Assembly (NCBI GenBank): GCA_015039365.1
Contig: WION01000085.1
Location: forward strand, 116,106 to 180,105
DNA length: 64,000 nucleotides
Direction: 5' to 3'
From: Amanita rubescens
Lineage: Eukaryota; Basidiomycota; Agaricomycetes; Agaricales; Amanitaceae
In this document: positions 12,307 through 24,356 of the stretch, piece after piece
Numbering within the stretch: position 1 is the stretch's first letter
How the letters are laid out: each line of letters starts with the position of its first letter
Translations under genes and position numbers: made by a program
The notes under the pieces: model-generated
Told to the model about the DNA's origin: nothing
Databases searched by the model: none
Seen by the model: only the letters and a program-made list of their open reading frames with translations

Positions 12307-13347
12307 TTGACTCATTGCCGTTAAAGCGGCCAGGTTCAACGTTTGCTTACATTACCATGTGGTGTTTTGATCCTTGTCTGTTCTTGTCCGCTTTGTATAA
12401 AATCTATTTACCCTGTATGGACGCCTGTCCTGACAGAGCTGATGGCTTCGATCGATAGCAGGGCACGACCCGGGTCTTTGGTGTCCGTGCGATCTAGTCT
12501 TGGGGGTGTCAATGAACTAGCGCCATTGGCGCGATCAACGAGCCAGCCCGACCTCTCGTGCTCAATACATGGGCGTATGTACGTTGTTATTCAGCTATTC
12601 AGGTGAAACAGTAATGCTATCACCTCACTCAGCCAGCGGGCAGCCAATTTGGTATTGATTATTCCAGTGAGGAGATCGGGAGAGTTATGGTAGGGTGTTC
12701 CAACCACGTAAGGGCCAAGACAGTGGCACCACGCTGCAGTTACCCCTCGGAGCACTAGACAAGGCAGCTAGCACCGACGGGCTGTCCATCTAGAATAGGA
12801 GAAGAGTAGATTTTACGGGGACATGCTCCGGTTCGGTTTGCTAAAATTGAGCACGGAAAATCATGTGGTAACTGGGCATAACAATACTGCATGTGAGGCA
12901 ACGCGTTACTTGTACCGTGTGAGGAATCTAGAGTGGGCGGCGAGTTCGCCGTTGAATGGGATCTACCAAAGCCTTCAACTGGACCAAACTAGGCCGACAA
13001 GAAGGGACACTTTACCCACAAGCGAAAAAGGAAGTTTACCCGAAGAGGGTAATCGCCCAGTTCGTAGAGAGAAGCAGTGGCGCTGTACAATGTCAGCTAA
13101 ACACGGCTTCTCTGTAACGTTAACTAGTTCATACCTCACAAAGGTTATTCGACCGGTCAACGCCAGTTTGCGACCACAACAGGTGGCAACTTCACTTTCA
13201 TTCATCGATTCGGATGCAGATTAATCCTGATTTATGCAGGAAATAGCGCCGTAGGCGAATCATAAAGGAAGGGGCCTCAGCTTCCCCGTAACTCACCATC
13301 CCACAACCTCTCAATTGTCCAACAACCTCAAACTTAGGCGTCCTGAG
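12307..13347. other. Intergenic region upstream of the WOPR gene
   Basis: One open frame of 133 codons (12823-13224, +) is present but shows no family resemblance. The stretch just before 13348 is the likely leader of the WOPR gene. Confidence 0.3.
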
Positions 13348-15137
13348 ATGACGAGCAACCCAGACGTACCACCATTCATCGGCTACGTTGAGACCACTAT
13401 CAATGCTCTCCGCCTCATCCATGCTGCGCGGCAGGGAGTTATTCCCCGCATCACGCGGCGCCTCAACGACGCCGAGCGTAGAAGTATGATCAAAAGCGGC
13501 GCCGTCTTTGTCTTCAGCGTCGAGGAAAGCGGCATCAAGCGCTGGACTGGTAAGTCTGTTGTATATTCCAGCATAAAAGCATAAAGGCTCACGTAGAGTA
13601 TGCATTCCAGATGGGCTCCTTTGGTCGCCCTCGCGTATAGTCGGAAACTTTCTAGTAAGCTTGTTGTCGTCGTCGTTACAGCAGGACCTGACGGAAATTC
13701 ATGTCAGGTTTATCGAGAAATCAACGAGCGCACAAGTAGTCGCGGAAGTCATCGGAAACCTTACCCCAATGACGAGGCCTCCCGGGCATTGGTGAGAAGA
13801 AACTCTCCAGACTCTCTGTCAGGTGCCTACAAGGTACAGTTGGCTGGTGCCCACGGGGGAGGTGATCAAGGAACATTCAAACCTAATGGCCTTATCAAGA
13901 AGGTCAGCAAACTTGGGCGCTATGGGCGGCGTATAACTCACTGAATCCGCACAGACTATCACAGTTACAATCGAAGGTTCAGACCTGCATTTGATTTCAT
14001 ATTATACCTCGGAAGACATACGTTCAGGGAAGCTGAAAGTGAGACCTTGTCGCCACATCACACTAGAGTTATTTCTCATGGTGGCACGAGCAGAGGCCAA
14101 CGAGTAGACCAGACATAATGGCCCTCCCAATGCCCCCGCAGATCTTCCGTTTAACAAATTTCAGGGTCCCACCGAAAGTGGAAATTGGTCCCGATGGAAA
14201 ACCACGATTGGTGTATGAACATATCTACTTTGATCGGGACGTTTTCGCTTAAAGCGCTTGTAGGTGCGAACCTGAGGATCTTGAGCCTACTGAATGCAAG
14301 ACTGAGGAGACGAACTATCACGTTTCGGATACGTCCCACTGGTCTGCAAATCAAATTGTGCAACCTTCCCCTGTAGAAAGTCAGTACGGAAACAATTCGT
14401 TGTATCCGGTCGCGCAGAACCAGCAGATGGTGTCGGGCTTGTACAGTCGCGTCAGCCACACCGATCGGTGGTCACTTCCAGCGGACAATGGAATGAGATT
14501 GACAAATATGAGCCGTCATCACCACGATGCCTCCTGGCCGTCAAATACCAACGCTCACTCCATTCCGCGCCGGAGGGATAATGGCCCGTTGTCTCAGACA
14601 TCTGAGTCATGGACATCGCTGCATTCCCAAACCAACCGGTGGCAAAGTGACGGTCATGAGCCAACGGCGAATAGTTTATACCTTGATCGCTCTCGCGTCC
14701 GTTCCAATAGCGCGTACGAAGCTTCTTCTGTGGTATCGCATAGGCGGGAAGGTGACATGATGGCACCAGGTCTGGGTAGTCGATATCTGAACAGCCACGT
14801 TGCGCCGGCCGCTAGTCATCGCGACGGCGCGCTACCTCGCCTAAGTTGGCTCCCACAAGAAAGCTCCGAAATGACCAGGGACGGTCGCCATCACTCCTCT
14901 TCATTTACTCCATCACCAACTATCCCATTCTCTCATAATTACCATACTGTCCAGAATTCGTACAGCTCGACGTACGACTCGACGGGGACTCTCCTCAGCA
15001 CCCCAACAATCCAATCAACTTCCCCTCAGTCAGATTTGCCGCCTTACGATACCTCTTACGCCTCGGGATCGGGGGCTATGTCAAGCCCCGAGGAGTATAC
15101 CAAGCTCGAAGAATTCGGCGACTCTAAGTTGACTTAA
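13348..15137 (+). CDS. WOPR-domain transcription regulator (Gti1/Pac2/Wor1 family)
   Basis: Six exons (13348-13549, 13611-13654, 13708-13902, 13955-14038, 14094-14212, 14264-15137) give 505 residues with every phase matching. Residues 1-180 form the bipartite WOPR DNA-binding domain: FIGYVETTINALRL and ITRRLNDAERRSMI, then GAVFVFSVEESGIKRWTDG, LLWSPSRIVGNFLVYREIN, and in the second half FKPNGLIKK and HLISYYTSEDI. The C-terminal 300 residues are low-complexity (Ser, His, Asn, Tyr), as expected of the activation region. Family members (Wor1, Ryp1, Pac2) are nuclear master switches for morphology, mating or virulence programmes. The start is the first ATG before the domain, only nine residues ahead. 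Which process it controls here cannot be read from the sequence. Confidence 0.93.
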
Positions 15138-15810
15138 ATGTCCACAACCGCGTTCGCATTCTTGAAACACATTCCGCTTGGCTTCTCAAAAATTTCCTTT
15201 GTGTATCCTTCATACCTATGGTAATTACTTGGTCCTTTTTGTAATTGTACCCTAAGAATATAGGACATATATATGTATTGCTTTATCAACGCACGTACCA
15301 GAATAGATGACATGGAATGGAAAGCCCCCGGCGTCGAACGAATACATAATCGGCCTTTGGAACTGTCAACCTCATGCCACCGTCAAGTTCCCCGCGCATC
15401 TCGGGTTCTTCATTGTTCGGAACGGTCTTCTGACCAGCGGCTACAGCAGCACAAACTCCTGACTTTTCCCAGGAGGTTAAACCGAAGACGGAAGACCCTG
15501 CATCCCAGGTGTTCTAGTACCCTTGCGCCTATGGGCAGTTCGGCTCAATTTAATCCCAATAAGACAATTCGAAGAAGAAGAATCCTCCAAGGGGCGGTTC
15601 TCAGTTCTATACAACTTTCCAAAGGATCGAAGCTTCTCAACGGGGTCAAAACCATCTTGGCGAGCATACCAACCGTGTTGTCATAACTATTCCCTCTTTT
15701 CATCCTAGGGTACAAGACAAGGTTCAAACGCAGTTCCAACCCTTAATAGTTTATCGAGGCGATTACCTGGTGCTCTACGGTATCAGGGAAAAACATAACC
15801 GCTATGTTCC
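15138..15810. other. Convergent intergenic region between the WOPR and TFB2 genes
   Basis: Both flanking genes end toward this stretch, so it should hold two 3' untranslated regions. An open frame at 15273-15686 (+) has no recognised motif and probably does not code. Confidence 0.4.
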
Positions 15811-17855
15811 CTATGAACCATTCGCATTGGTTCGTCTTTCAATGAAGCCCTTTATATTCGCATGCCCTTCCAAGCTGCCGAAAAAGGAGCGTTTTACCGG
15901 ATTTTCCCAGAGCACGACTGCAAGTTCTTTTGCATACTTAAGAACGTACTCGTAGTCTGCCTGAGAGGCAAATGCCGTGTATAAGTATCCTTCAAAAATA
16001 CGTCAATGATCACGTTCAATGTTATCGGATACAACGGTGGAGACGTGCCTTCGTCTGACCTCAAACGGTTCTTCTCAAGCTCCCACAGACGAATTTGATC
16101 CTGCACGGTAACCGGGATCAAAGGGTTCTGAATTCCGCATTAGTCACTCGTACCACATGTTGGCGGAAATTATAGAGCCTACGTTTTTCCTCATCTGTGG
16201 ATGAGCATGTGTGACCAGGTAACTAATTATCTGCCGATTGACAAGCAGTGTCAGCCTTATTCAGGAGACCAAGTGACAAGAATGCAACCTGGTCTGCGGT
16301 TATACCATTCATAAGCGCCTTCTTGACGCTATCGCGAGTAATGGATCCAACCACGAGGTTAGCGAATCTGTACTTTAAAGATACGAAGAGGTTAAGGACG
16401 GCCGTTTGAAGTGGGTTGTCTTGTAACCACTAAGAGGCATGCACAGATAGCTAATCAAAAAACGCTGCCTACCGGTGTAAGCGTAGAGGCGGTAATTAGT
16501 TTCAAGAACTATGAACCCCTCTTGAGGACCCGAGCTAGTGCCAGCAGACGTGGGAAGAGGTGGCGAAGAAGAGGTCAATGTGGTCGCAAGGCGTGTGGGG
16601 CTGAACCGCCGCGCTGAAGGCTGTCATACATGGTCAGAAGCGCGTGCAGTCTGTCCGTAGTGCGATTACCTTCCTTTGCCATATGAGTCCGTAATCTCGA
16701 AGGTCCTCAAGCATGGCTTTCTGGGTATCGCTAAGGTTTTCGGTGACATACTCCTGAACCGAACATTAACAACCTGGGCGTTACGCGGCTAGATATGCGT
16801 ACTCTCCCGAGTTCCATGGTCGATAACATGAACAAGAATCCAAGTACTTCAACGAGATCCATCTGCCTTTCCTGTTTCCGGAGCAATTGCCTCAGACTGG
16901 ACTAGATTCGGTTATGAAAGATGTGATGGTACGCACCTCGGCCATGTGGAGATATTGGAGTAATAGATCCCATAATTGTGCGTGCGGTGTATGTAGTAAG
17001 AATTGGAAACCAGCGGATGTAATTTCGAGGGTAGCTCCACTGGCAAGATGATCAGATGCACTCCAAACTCAACAATGCGCGATCTATACTCACTGAAAGT
17101 TCGACATCAGACCACTGCGTTGAAGAAGGTACAAGACCCCTTGCGAGGGTTTCGTCGGCGCCTGACCGGAGCCAGAAGAGACCATATAGTGTAAAATCGT
17201 CTACGGAGTCCCGTGTATGCGCGTTGATTGGAAGCAATCTACACTAACCTCCCATCGCTCAAGAGCGTAACTATCCAAAGCTTCGGTGGTCTGAGGTAAT
17301 CGCTTTTCGTCCTTTTCAACAGGAACGCCAAAGCTGCCGCTTGTGCCACTATAGCAAATTTTAGAAAAGGGCTTCGCCCGCCACAGTATAGGCATTACCC
17401 GCCAGTCAAGGCCTGCCGAAAACTGGATTTGAAGGTTGGATTCAATGCTAATCTCACGCCAGCGAGAGGCAAGATATGCAATCGAGACAAGGTATTCAGG
17501 GCATCGTCGTACAGCCTACACATTTTCAGAGACACATGACGCCCAACTTTGAAAGAGCGATGTACTTTCGATGTTCACGAATCACCCAGGCGGCCATAGT
17601 CGTCGCATTTATTGCAGACTCCAGCCACAACAAGTTCATGATCATTTGCTTTTCCAATGACCTTAGTAGCCTACATACAAGTGTTAGACAGGTGACTTTC
17701 GATGCTCAAGTAAATCTCAACCGGAATATGGAAAGACATGATGAAGGGCGTTGGTAGAGTCGGGTCAGAGTGTTCTGAGACTGTGACTGTAGAAATGGTA
17801 AAAGGGTGTGATATTCTTCGCTTTGAGTGTTGCCTGTGTTCTGTTGAGACATCAT
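15811..17855 (-). CDS. TFB2: TFIIH core subunit Tfb2 (p52)
   Basis: Thirteen exons on the minus strand (17722-17855, 17566-17670, 17399-17515, 17249-17348, 17094-17200, 16937-17039, 16803-16871, 16670-16753, 16473-16620, 16289-16419, 16183-16230, 16049-16127, 15811-15989) give 467 residues, the usual length for p52. Landmarks: [16 protein letters not shown] at the N-terminus, [15 protein letters not shown] with [56 protein letters not shown] and, in the C-terminal Tfb5-binding region, [14 protein letters not shown] with [12 protein letters not shown]. Tfb2 anchors the XPB helicase in TFIIH, which opens promoters and acts in nucleotide excision repair. The intron at 15990-16048 uses a GC donor (GCACGT). 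Its start codon lies 56 bases from that of NAS6, so the two share a promoter. The start could also be the second of two adjacent ATGs. Confidence 0.96.
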
Positions 17856-17911
17856 TGTAACGTTTCTGTTGCAGTCGGGTTAGGGTTGTCGACAAATTCG
17901 GTGCACGTGAG
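17856..17911. promoter_or_regulatory. 56-base bidirectional promoter of TFB2 and NAS6, with a telobox
   Basis: All the DNA between the two divergent start codons is 56 bases. It contains GGGTTAGGGTT at 17877-17887, nearly two telomeric TTAGGG units. No TATA box is visible. In other fungi TTAGGG elements in promoters are bound by Tbf1-type Myb factors; a similar role here is inference. Transcripts must have extremely short leaders, or start inside the opposite gene. Confidence 0.7.
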
Positions 17912-19167
17912 ATGTCGTCACTAGATGTCTTCTCTATCTGTCCACTCAGCTGCCCAGAACAGTAAGCATTACCTTTTCGTCTTGGTTATTTTACTGAGAG
18001 ACGATTAGACCAGTTATATCTCCTACGTACACTTGTAAATGAAGATCCCAAATGCATGAATGCGGTAGACGTGGTAAATTGGCTTCGAAAATCACTCCCC
18101 CAATCTTTGAGTTTACGATGAATTTAGGATGGTCGTACTCCACTCCATTGGGCGGCATCGTCCGGTTCCGTCGAAATAACACGCTTCCTCATCGATCAGC
18201 ACGCTGAGGTCAATACACCAGATAACAATGGCTGGACCCCGCTGCACATCGCAGGTACGAAACTAACGTTATCTCATCATTAGTCTTTCAATTTCTCACG
18301 CGCTGCGAATAGCAAGTGCTGGACGTGAAGACGTGGTCCGAGAATTAGTCGGAGCAGGGGCGGACGTTAATGGGTAATTGATGTTTATGCCCCCTAAAAG
18401 CACGGCGCATTCAAGTTCTATCTATAGGAAGAACGACAAAGGACTTACGCCACTGTAAGTTTTCATTCACTGCTAAGTTCTGACAGATGCCCAGCAATTC
18501 CGTCCAAGGCACTATGCCGCCTCTAAATCGCACATTGACGTACGCCAGCTGCATCGTATGGCATCATCCGACTTTCTGATGGCTGTTCTAGATTGGAAAA
18601 TTGCTGATAGCTAGGGGCGCCGACGTACGTATAACTGTCCTAATCAACAAGACCGAGGAGTTCTCACCTCGTAGATAGATTAATGCTAGAGATAGAGCCA
18701 ATCAACATCCATTGTAGGCTCACCCCAATTCTCTTCGCTTCTCTGAATTGGATTCTGATGATGACGATTCAAGACATCGGGCTGGGACGACCGGTTCAGT
18801 CGGGTTTATTAGTCTCTTGCTAGATTCGTCTACGCCCACAAATAAGCTTCGTCTTAACACGGGTGACCGCGTTGGCATGTTGCTTTCTGTATTTTAGATT
18901 TTCGGCAACTGACTTGCCTGTTGACAGGCAACACGCCTCTTCATCTAGCGATGGAGTCAGGGCACGCAGAAGCGGCGGTTGTCCTTATAAACGCTGGCGC
19001 TGATCGATCTCGAGTACGTCCGAGTCATCCGAAAAACATGGAATTGGCCATACTTACCTGTGCAGACGAACCAAGAAGGTGAGGCGCCCGAAGAAGTTCC
19101 CGGCGTCGGCGGTATTGAACAAAGGCGCGCCCGGCAACATGTGATAGACACATGCGGGAAGCCCTGA
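17912..19167 (+). CDS. NAS6: Proteasome regulatory-particle assembly chaperone Nas6 (gankyrin/PSMD10)
   Basis: Eleven exons (17912-17961, 18001-18070, 18128-18254, 18313-18373, 18428-18454, 18509-18539, 18592-18624, 18679-18713, 18774-18874, 18928-19013, 19066-19167) give 240 residues, close to yeast Nas6 (228) and human gankyrin (226). Ankyrin repeats run through the whole chain: DGRTPLHWAASSGS, NGWTPLHIAASAGRED, KGLTPLHYAASKSH, QHPLHRAGTTGS and GNTPLHLAMESGHAEA. The C-terminal tail (EQRRARQHVIDTCGKP) is as in fungal Nas6. Nas6 binds the Rpt3 ATPase and checks assembly of the 19S base. Four exons are only 27-35 bases long. The intron at 18875-18927 has a GC donor (GCATGT) and the first intron is only 39 bases. 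It diverges from TFB2. Confidence 0.95.
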
Positions 19168-19722
19168 CTTGGGCGCTGACCTGCGCTGACACATGCAACT
19201 AGTTACATACAGTCTAGATACTTCCCCTGCAGCTTACAAGTTCACGGTCAACGTGCTTTCTTCAGTGATATGGAATTTGATGTTTGATGGTAGCGAAGTT
19301 TTCGGGTGATATCAAAGCACCGCCCGCTGCTAGCCGCTACTCGTTGAGTCATATAATTCTCCGCAACGCGTTGGCAACGGCGCAATTCCAAGCCGAAAAA
19401 AAACAATCTCGGAACAATGTTGCTGTGCTTATAGATCCTTTTTTGGTTAGGGACACAGGTTTTTCATCAAATGTTCCATCTCCATCAAGACCCGTCACAA
19501 CAAATGTTACACAGCCGGAAATATAAATACCAGTCTCTGCCCATTTTCCCCTTTCCCAAGCTAGTCTTCACACACCACAACTTCACAAGCTAGTCTTGTG
19601 TCGCCTTCGCCCTCTTCCGCCTTTCGTCACATCAAGCAAGTCTTGTCCTTGACTTCTTTCTTCCTGGTGAAGATCCAATCGTTTGTCGTACAATCCTCGA
19701 TCATTTCATTATCCAATCGACA
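19168..19722 (+). promoter_or_regulatory. Promoter and leader of the small secreted protein gene
   Basis: A TATA box, TATAAATA, lies at 19522-19529, about 200 bases before the start codon. It is followed by a pyrimidine-rich stretch (19535-19625) typical of strongly expressed fungal genes. The element AAGCTAGTCTT occurs twice in that stretch, near 19558 and 19588. These features suggest high or regulated transcription of the downstream gene. Confidence 0.55.
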
Positions 19723-19947
19723 ATGCGTTTCTCCATCGTGACATTGGTTGTTGCTGCGACTGCTGCTGTATCCCAAGCGGCTGTCATTCCCCGTGCGAAC
19801 ACCGTCCTCGCACGCCTGGAAGCGAGGTATTACGCTGACCAGCTCTTCCCCCGCGTGTTGGATGACCCTGTTGTGGTCATGCCCCGAGAGTACTCGGATT
19901 ACGTCTTGACCCGCAGGGCGCATCCTAGAGACTTTTACAGGCGATAG
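19723..19947 (+). CDS. Small secreted protein, 74 residues
   Basis: A single-exon frame starts MRFSIVTLVVAATAAVSQA, a textbook signal peptide with a likely cleavage site after SQA. The mature part is about 55 residues, without cysteine, and rich in Arg, Tyr and Val. It contains Arg-Arg pairs (LTRRAHPRD and the final RR) that could be kexin-like processing sites. Promoter signals upstream support expression. It resembles fungal small secreted proteins or peptide precursors in layout only; I recognise no family. The stop codon TAG is directly followed by GTAAGC, a perfect intron donor, so a spliced 3' end or alternative C-terminus is possible. Confidence 0.75.
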   Translation: MRFSIVTLVVAATAAVSQAAVIPRANTVLARLEARYYADQLFPRVLDDPVVVMPREYSDYVLTRRAHPRDFYRR

Positions 19948-20621
19948 GTAAGCTTTCATCGTCTCTTATCATATGATCAGTGATTGATAATGATTACAAA
20001 GGTTGATGATTTGTTGGAATAACGTGGCAAGCCGCACGGATAATGGTGTCCGGGAGGTGGTTGCGATGGTACATGGCCTGTATCAGTTTGTACTTTGTGA
20101 CATTGAACGGAAGACATCCTTGTGCTTCATACATGCGTGAACCTGGAAGAGTGTTTCGTATCGTATTGTAATCTGTTCCAAATAACATGATATGTTAGTG
20201 ATGCTCTTTAGCGCCCCCCATTTTTCTTACAGGGCACACAAACTTTTTCTTTCCTAGCATGAGGTATAACATATAATCGACCGAGTTCTCAACATGTTTA
20301 GTACCGGTCCTATGACGGAAAATTCCAGCTTCATTGGCAAAATTCTGTCATTGAATTGCAAACCGTTCTGAAGTATAGGTACGTGAATCTAAATGATTAT
20401 GCAGCACCACATCTTCCTAAATAGTACTAGTACGAGTCTTATAGCTAAATACTTTAAGTAACCATGGCTGGATGGTGCGATGTGATGTACGTAAATCATA
20501 GTGGCTATTCAACTTGTTTGTAAGTATAGGAACCTACAGATACATAAAAAATCAGAACGTCATAAGGTAATGGAACATTGAGAGAACGATGTTATATAAC
20601 AAGTTAGCGCTCGTTCCGTGT
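19948..20621. other. Convergent intergenic region between the secreted protein and terpene synthase genes
   Basis: AT-rich with no open frame of note. It should contain the 3' ends of both neighbours. The GTAAGC at 19948 could start a 3' untranslated intron. Confidence 0.4.
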
Positions 20622-21815
20622 TCAGCACAGAGTAACATTCTCACCTGCTTGATCAGTCTTTTTGGGAAGAAGTTCAACTTTCAAAGACGATTTGATCTCC
20701 GGACCAAGCTTTCCAAAATACCTCTCCGAGCTGAAAGACCAGTGTATGTTGCCTGAAAAATCACGATGAGGAGTTGTTAACGCAAGGAACGATGCCTATT
20801 ACTAACCAGCCATCCAATTCTGGAGACCATCGATATACTTGATAACATCATGGTCAATTTCGTCGCCCCAGGAAGGCACGTGCTGGCGATCATGTTCAAA
20901 GCGATCGAAGCTCGCCTTGCACATATCTCCAACGATATTGACAGCTTCCTGGAGAGTTAAACTATTGTCTTGCATTACGACTGCGACCATATTGTGGGTG
21001 TCATTACGAGCTTGTTCGACATTGTAAGAATATAAATCCTAACCAACTATTCAGAGACAGCACACAAATATTATATCCCTTACATTCGACCAGGTAATAA
21101 AGTCGTTCGCTGCTTCTTCGAGAGACTGGATGATTGGGTCTTCTGTGACTTCATCTGGAAGAGTTAATCCACCGACATATTCTATAAGCTGGAAACAAGG
21201 TTTGCAGCAGCCGGTGTCTCGGCGCATCTCAACATATGATTCCAGATCTGGGACGTATCCTTGCATCTTGGCTTCCACCTGTCGAGCAACGGCCGCGAAG
21301 AAATGCTGCTTATTCCTTATGAACCGCTCTTGGCATACCCGGCCGGCCGTCTGAGAGAAACGGCTGAAGAACCTGTCGGGCCAGATCAATACATAAGATG
21401 AGACGTGCAGCTGCAATCATACATACGATTTCATCAGCAATCCTGCCTTTTTGTCCGTTTGGAAATTAACTGGATCGCGCATGGCGGCAATGCAGCAGTT
21501 TTCAACACTGTTGTTTCCTTGGACGTCTAGCTCTTCTAGCCAGTCGTCCAGGTTAAATAGATAGTTGATATAATCGCAGCATGCGCGAAGATGAAATGGG
21601 TCGGCATCGGGAAAGCAGGCAGCAGTGAGGTCCCCGCCTTTTAATTGCATAATGACTCTCTTCTTCTTTGGGGTAAGGTCACCCCCCTCAATTAGCCATT
21701 CTTGCGATGCGCGTCCCTGTTCTTCGCCGTTAGGGTTGATACGTAGAGGATATGTACAGTATGACGCGAGATCGGGGAGGAAGAAATATGAAGGAGGATC
21801 CATGGTTGTTGACAT
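20622..21815 (-). CDS. Sesquiterpene synthase (class I, basidiomycete type)
   Basis: Four exons on the minus strand (21427-21815, 21084-21372, 20807-21038, 20622-20752) give 346 residues, the normal length for this family. The metal-binding motifs are intact: the Asp-rich motif in [13 protein letters not shown] (about residue 97) and the NSE triad in [12 protein letters not shown] (about residue 227). The C-terminal Arg-Tyr pair that senses pyrophosphate is in WSFSSERYF. Class I enzymes of this kind ionise farnesyl diphosphate with three magnesium ions and cyclise it to a sesquiterpene; the product cannot be told from sequence. No P450 or other tailoring gene lies within the window, so a cluster is not evident. 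The last exon ends soon after the RY motif, as usual. Confidence 0.95.
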
Positions 21816-21920
21816 AACAGGTTAAGCTGCAATAAAAGAAGAGAAGCCTGGAACTGGGGAGGTTGTCACACACCTCCATGTCAGTGGAAAACGACATATA
21901 TATATGTCGGACTCTGTACC
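21816..21920 (-). promoter_or_regulatory. Terpene synthase promoter with an 18-base palindrome and TATA core
   Basis: The perfect palindrome CGACATATATATATGTCG spans 21892-21909, about 80 bases upstream of the start codon, and contains a TATATATA core. A second inverted repeat, GGAGGT...ACCTCC with an 8-base gap, lies just inside it at about 21859-21878. The first could serve as a TATA box, a dimeric regulator site, or both. Confidence 0.5.
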
Positions 21921-24356
21921 TTTCTGGATGTGGTGTTGGACATATTTAGACTTTTGGGTTGCAAGAACTTTGCTCAGTCATTCTTATGCGGGCCGTGTTA
22001 GAAACTCGGGACGCCGATGTTGCATCATAATTCTGTTGTTAGAGTCCCGTGCGTGTGGCTAGACTCGTAGATATATTTGCCTCGATTGGACTGTCATCAT
22101 TCTTCGGACAGTTGTCTGGTCCGAGACGGAGGAGGTACTGTGATGGCGCTTTTGCATGAATAAGCGCCGCTGCCTACGATATACAGGAGGATTTCGTATT
22201 ACATTACCTTTGTACGTCGGACAACAACGGATGATATACAGGAATGAAAATTAATTGTAAATCCCAGATGTAACAGTTCTCAACGCGAGACTTGACGTGA
22301 AATGTTTAAAGTCATTTTTACGTCGTCGTACGAATCGCGGTACTCTTGAGATGCGCGTTGGCGCATGTACTGCCCTCCGCTAAGATGACTTATGTGAGAC
22401 GATACGAAAATATGTTGGAATGAAGACCGAACGGGCCAATGCACGGCGTTCTCAAGGAACGCGTCTTCGATGTGTTAAATGGATAGTTTTTTCCCTCCTG
22501 ACAAAACACCATTTGCTTTGTGATTGAACATATCACCGTAGGCTATGCCGGTTATTCCGGGACGGTACGTAGCGGCGTTTCAGTATAACTTCAAGGAGTT
22601 AATGGAGCAGTGGTAATATGAAAACTTACCAAAATGAACAGATCCACTGCATAGAACAGAATGAGCATATCAAGTTGCGCTGATATCGTATCATTCCTCC
22701 AGCGTAAATTTTCAGGGTGAGTCCGAGTCGTGCTTGATGCCCAATAATAGTAAGTCGTATGGTAAGATAATAACATTACTTTGGAACCCTGCTGAAAAGA
22801 GGGTAGATATATCATTTTGAAGATCTCAGGCGGACGTACTTAGTACAGGTTCAAAGAGAGGAAACATATCCAAAAGAGGCAACTGCAAAGTAGTAGCCCA
22901 AAATAGAGCACGCGTTCTGGTATTTTTACTGTTGAGTATCGGAGTCTACCTCCATATCTTCTACGAGATCACTTGCATGTGGTGATACGATCACTGGTTT
23001 GTTTTTTTCTCCTAAAGAGTGGACCTCGTTTGAAGAAGCATTGACGGTGGCGCACATACAGTTGTCAAAGTCAATTCCAATTCAATACTTATCATGTATG
23101 TTCCCAGTGTAAGGCTCCAAATGTCTTCTCTGCTATGTTCTTCCCGGTATTTTCTGTAGGAGATATGTTTGGAGACACCGGCAGTGATGAAGCCGAATCC
23201 ACATATGAGCGCGAAAGCCATTAATTGCGCACTACCGTTTTGGTTCTATTGTTATGGGGCTGCCCAGTGTCCAAGCGCCAGAATGGCAATGGACGCCATC
23301 AGCGTCACACTCCCCTAGACCGAAGTCCCAGGAGCAATGGCACTCCACAGTAGCGCTCATTACCAAACGTCCACGAGTTCAATGAGTCATTCCGAATCAA
23401 CATTTATATCGTTCTGACCGCCGTTTCTCGCACCTGACAAGGAACAAGACCATGCTCAATTCATGCTATTCCCGCTACCGGGCACCTCGACTCGCTCCGA
23501 GTCTTCAGTCGAGTTGCCGCCCAGCGTAAAATTTTTTTTCATCCGAAATCAGAACGCAACGACAACAAACCTAAATGGACGGGCGTCTGGCTTGTCCTCC
23601 TTTTTCGCGAAAGCACGTTCTCAAACATAGACGTTCAAGTCCTCGAGATATGATCTATGCAGAATATACATATCCCCGTCCGAGTCCGTCGTGCCGTAGC
23701 CCGGTCCGCAAGTTGCATGTGAACGCAACGCCATCGCGATCACCGCGCCGCTTCAAGTCCCTGGCTTGCATATCCGATGAAAGTTCTTGTGAATAATGGA
23801 ACACCGTCACCGGGTGTGTATCTGCGGCGTTATCATCTCTAAGTCCAGGCGTGCTCGCTTAAAATTTGATTCATGGCGATCCATTCCAAGGAACGCACCA
23901 ACGTTTTAATGAATGTGGAAGATCATCACTGTAAGATATTACTTACATAAATCAGAGTTGCGTAAGTCCCTGCGTTTCAGCACCTTATATACTTATCTTG
24001 GGCCGCGGCGAAAGACGGTGTCTATGCTGTCCTTTGCATGTTTGCGTAATGACTTTGACGGCCAGGAATCCGATGCAGCAGTTTGGAAACTATTGACCGT
24101 TCGTTTCGGCGAGTCGGATAAGCGTGTCGGAGTGATTGGATTTTCCCGTCAAGTTTGAGCGAGCAAATCGGCGATGGGTCGTTTAGCGGGTAAAATGAAC
24201 CATGTCTGAAGCACTACTTGTATAATATTACCTGAGTGATGGTAGTGGCAGCCGCCTGCTTAGTAAGCATGCGTAGTAGTCACGTGGAGGGAAGCGGGAC
24301 AAAAGAGGCAACTACGCTTGTCAAGCGACACTCAGCACGGTGGGAGCCACTTGAAA
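21921..24356. other. About 2.4 kb without a firm gene; possible membrane-protein remnants on the minus strand
   Basis: On the minus strand, 23012-23221 begins MAFALICGFGFITAG, a hydrophobic segment. It can be followed by an acidic tail in another frame that ends near 22936, and 22591-22815 is also hydrophobic. The order suggests pieces of a multi-span membrane protein, but no family can be named and frames do not join. A short Arg/Ser/Pro-rich frame at 23575-23796 (+) has a proper ATG but no support beyond that. Confidence 0.3.
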
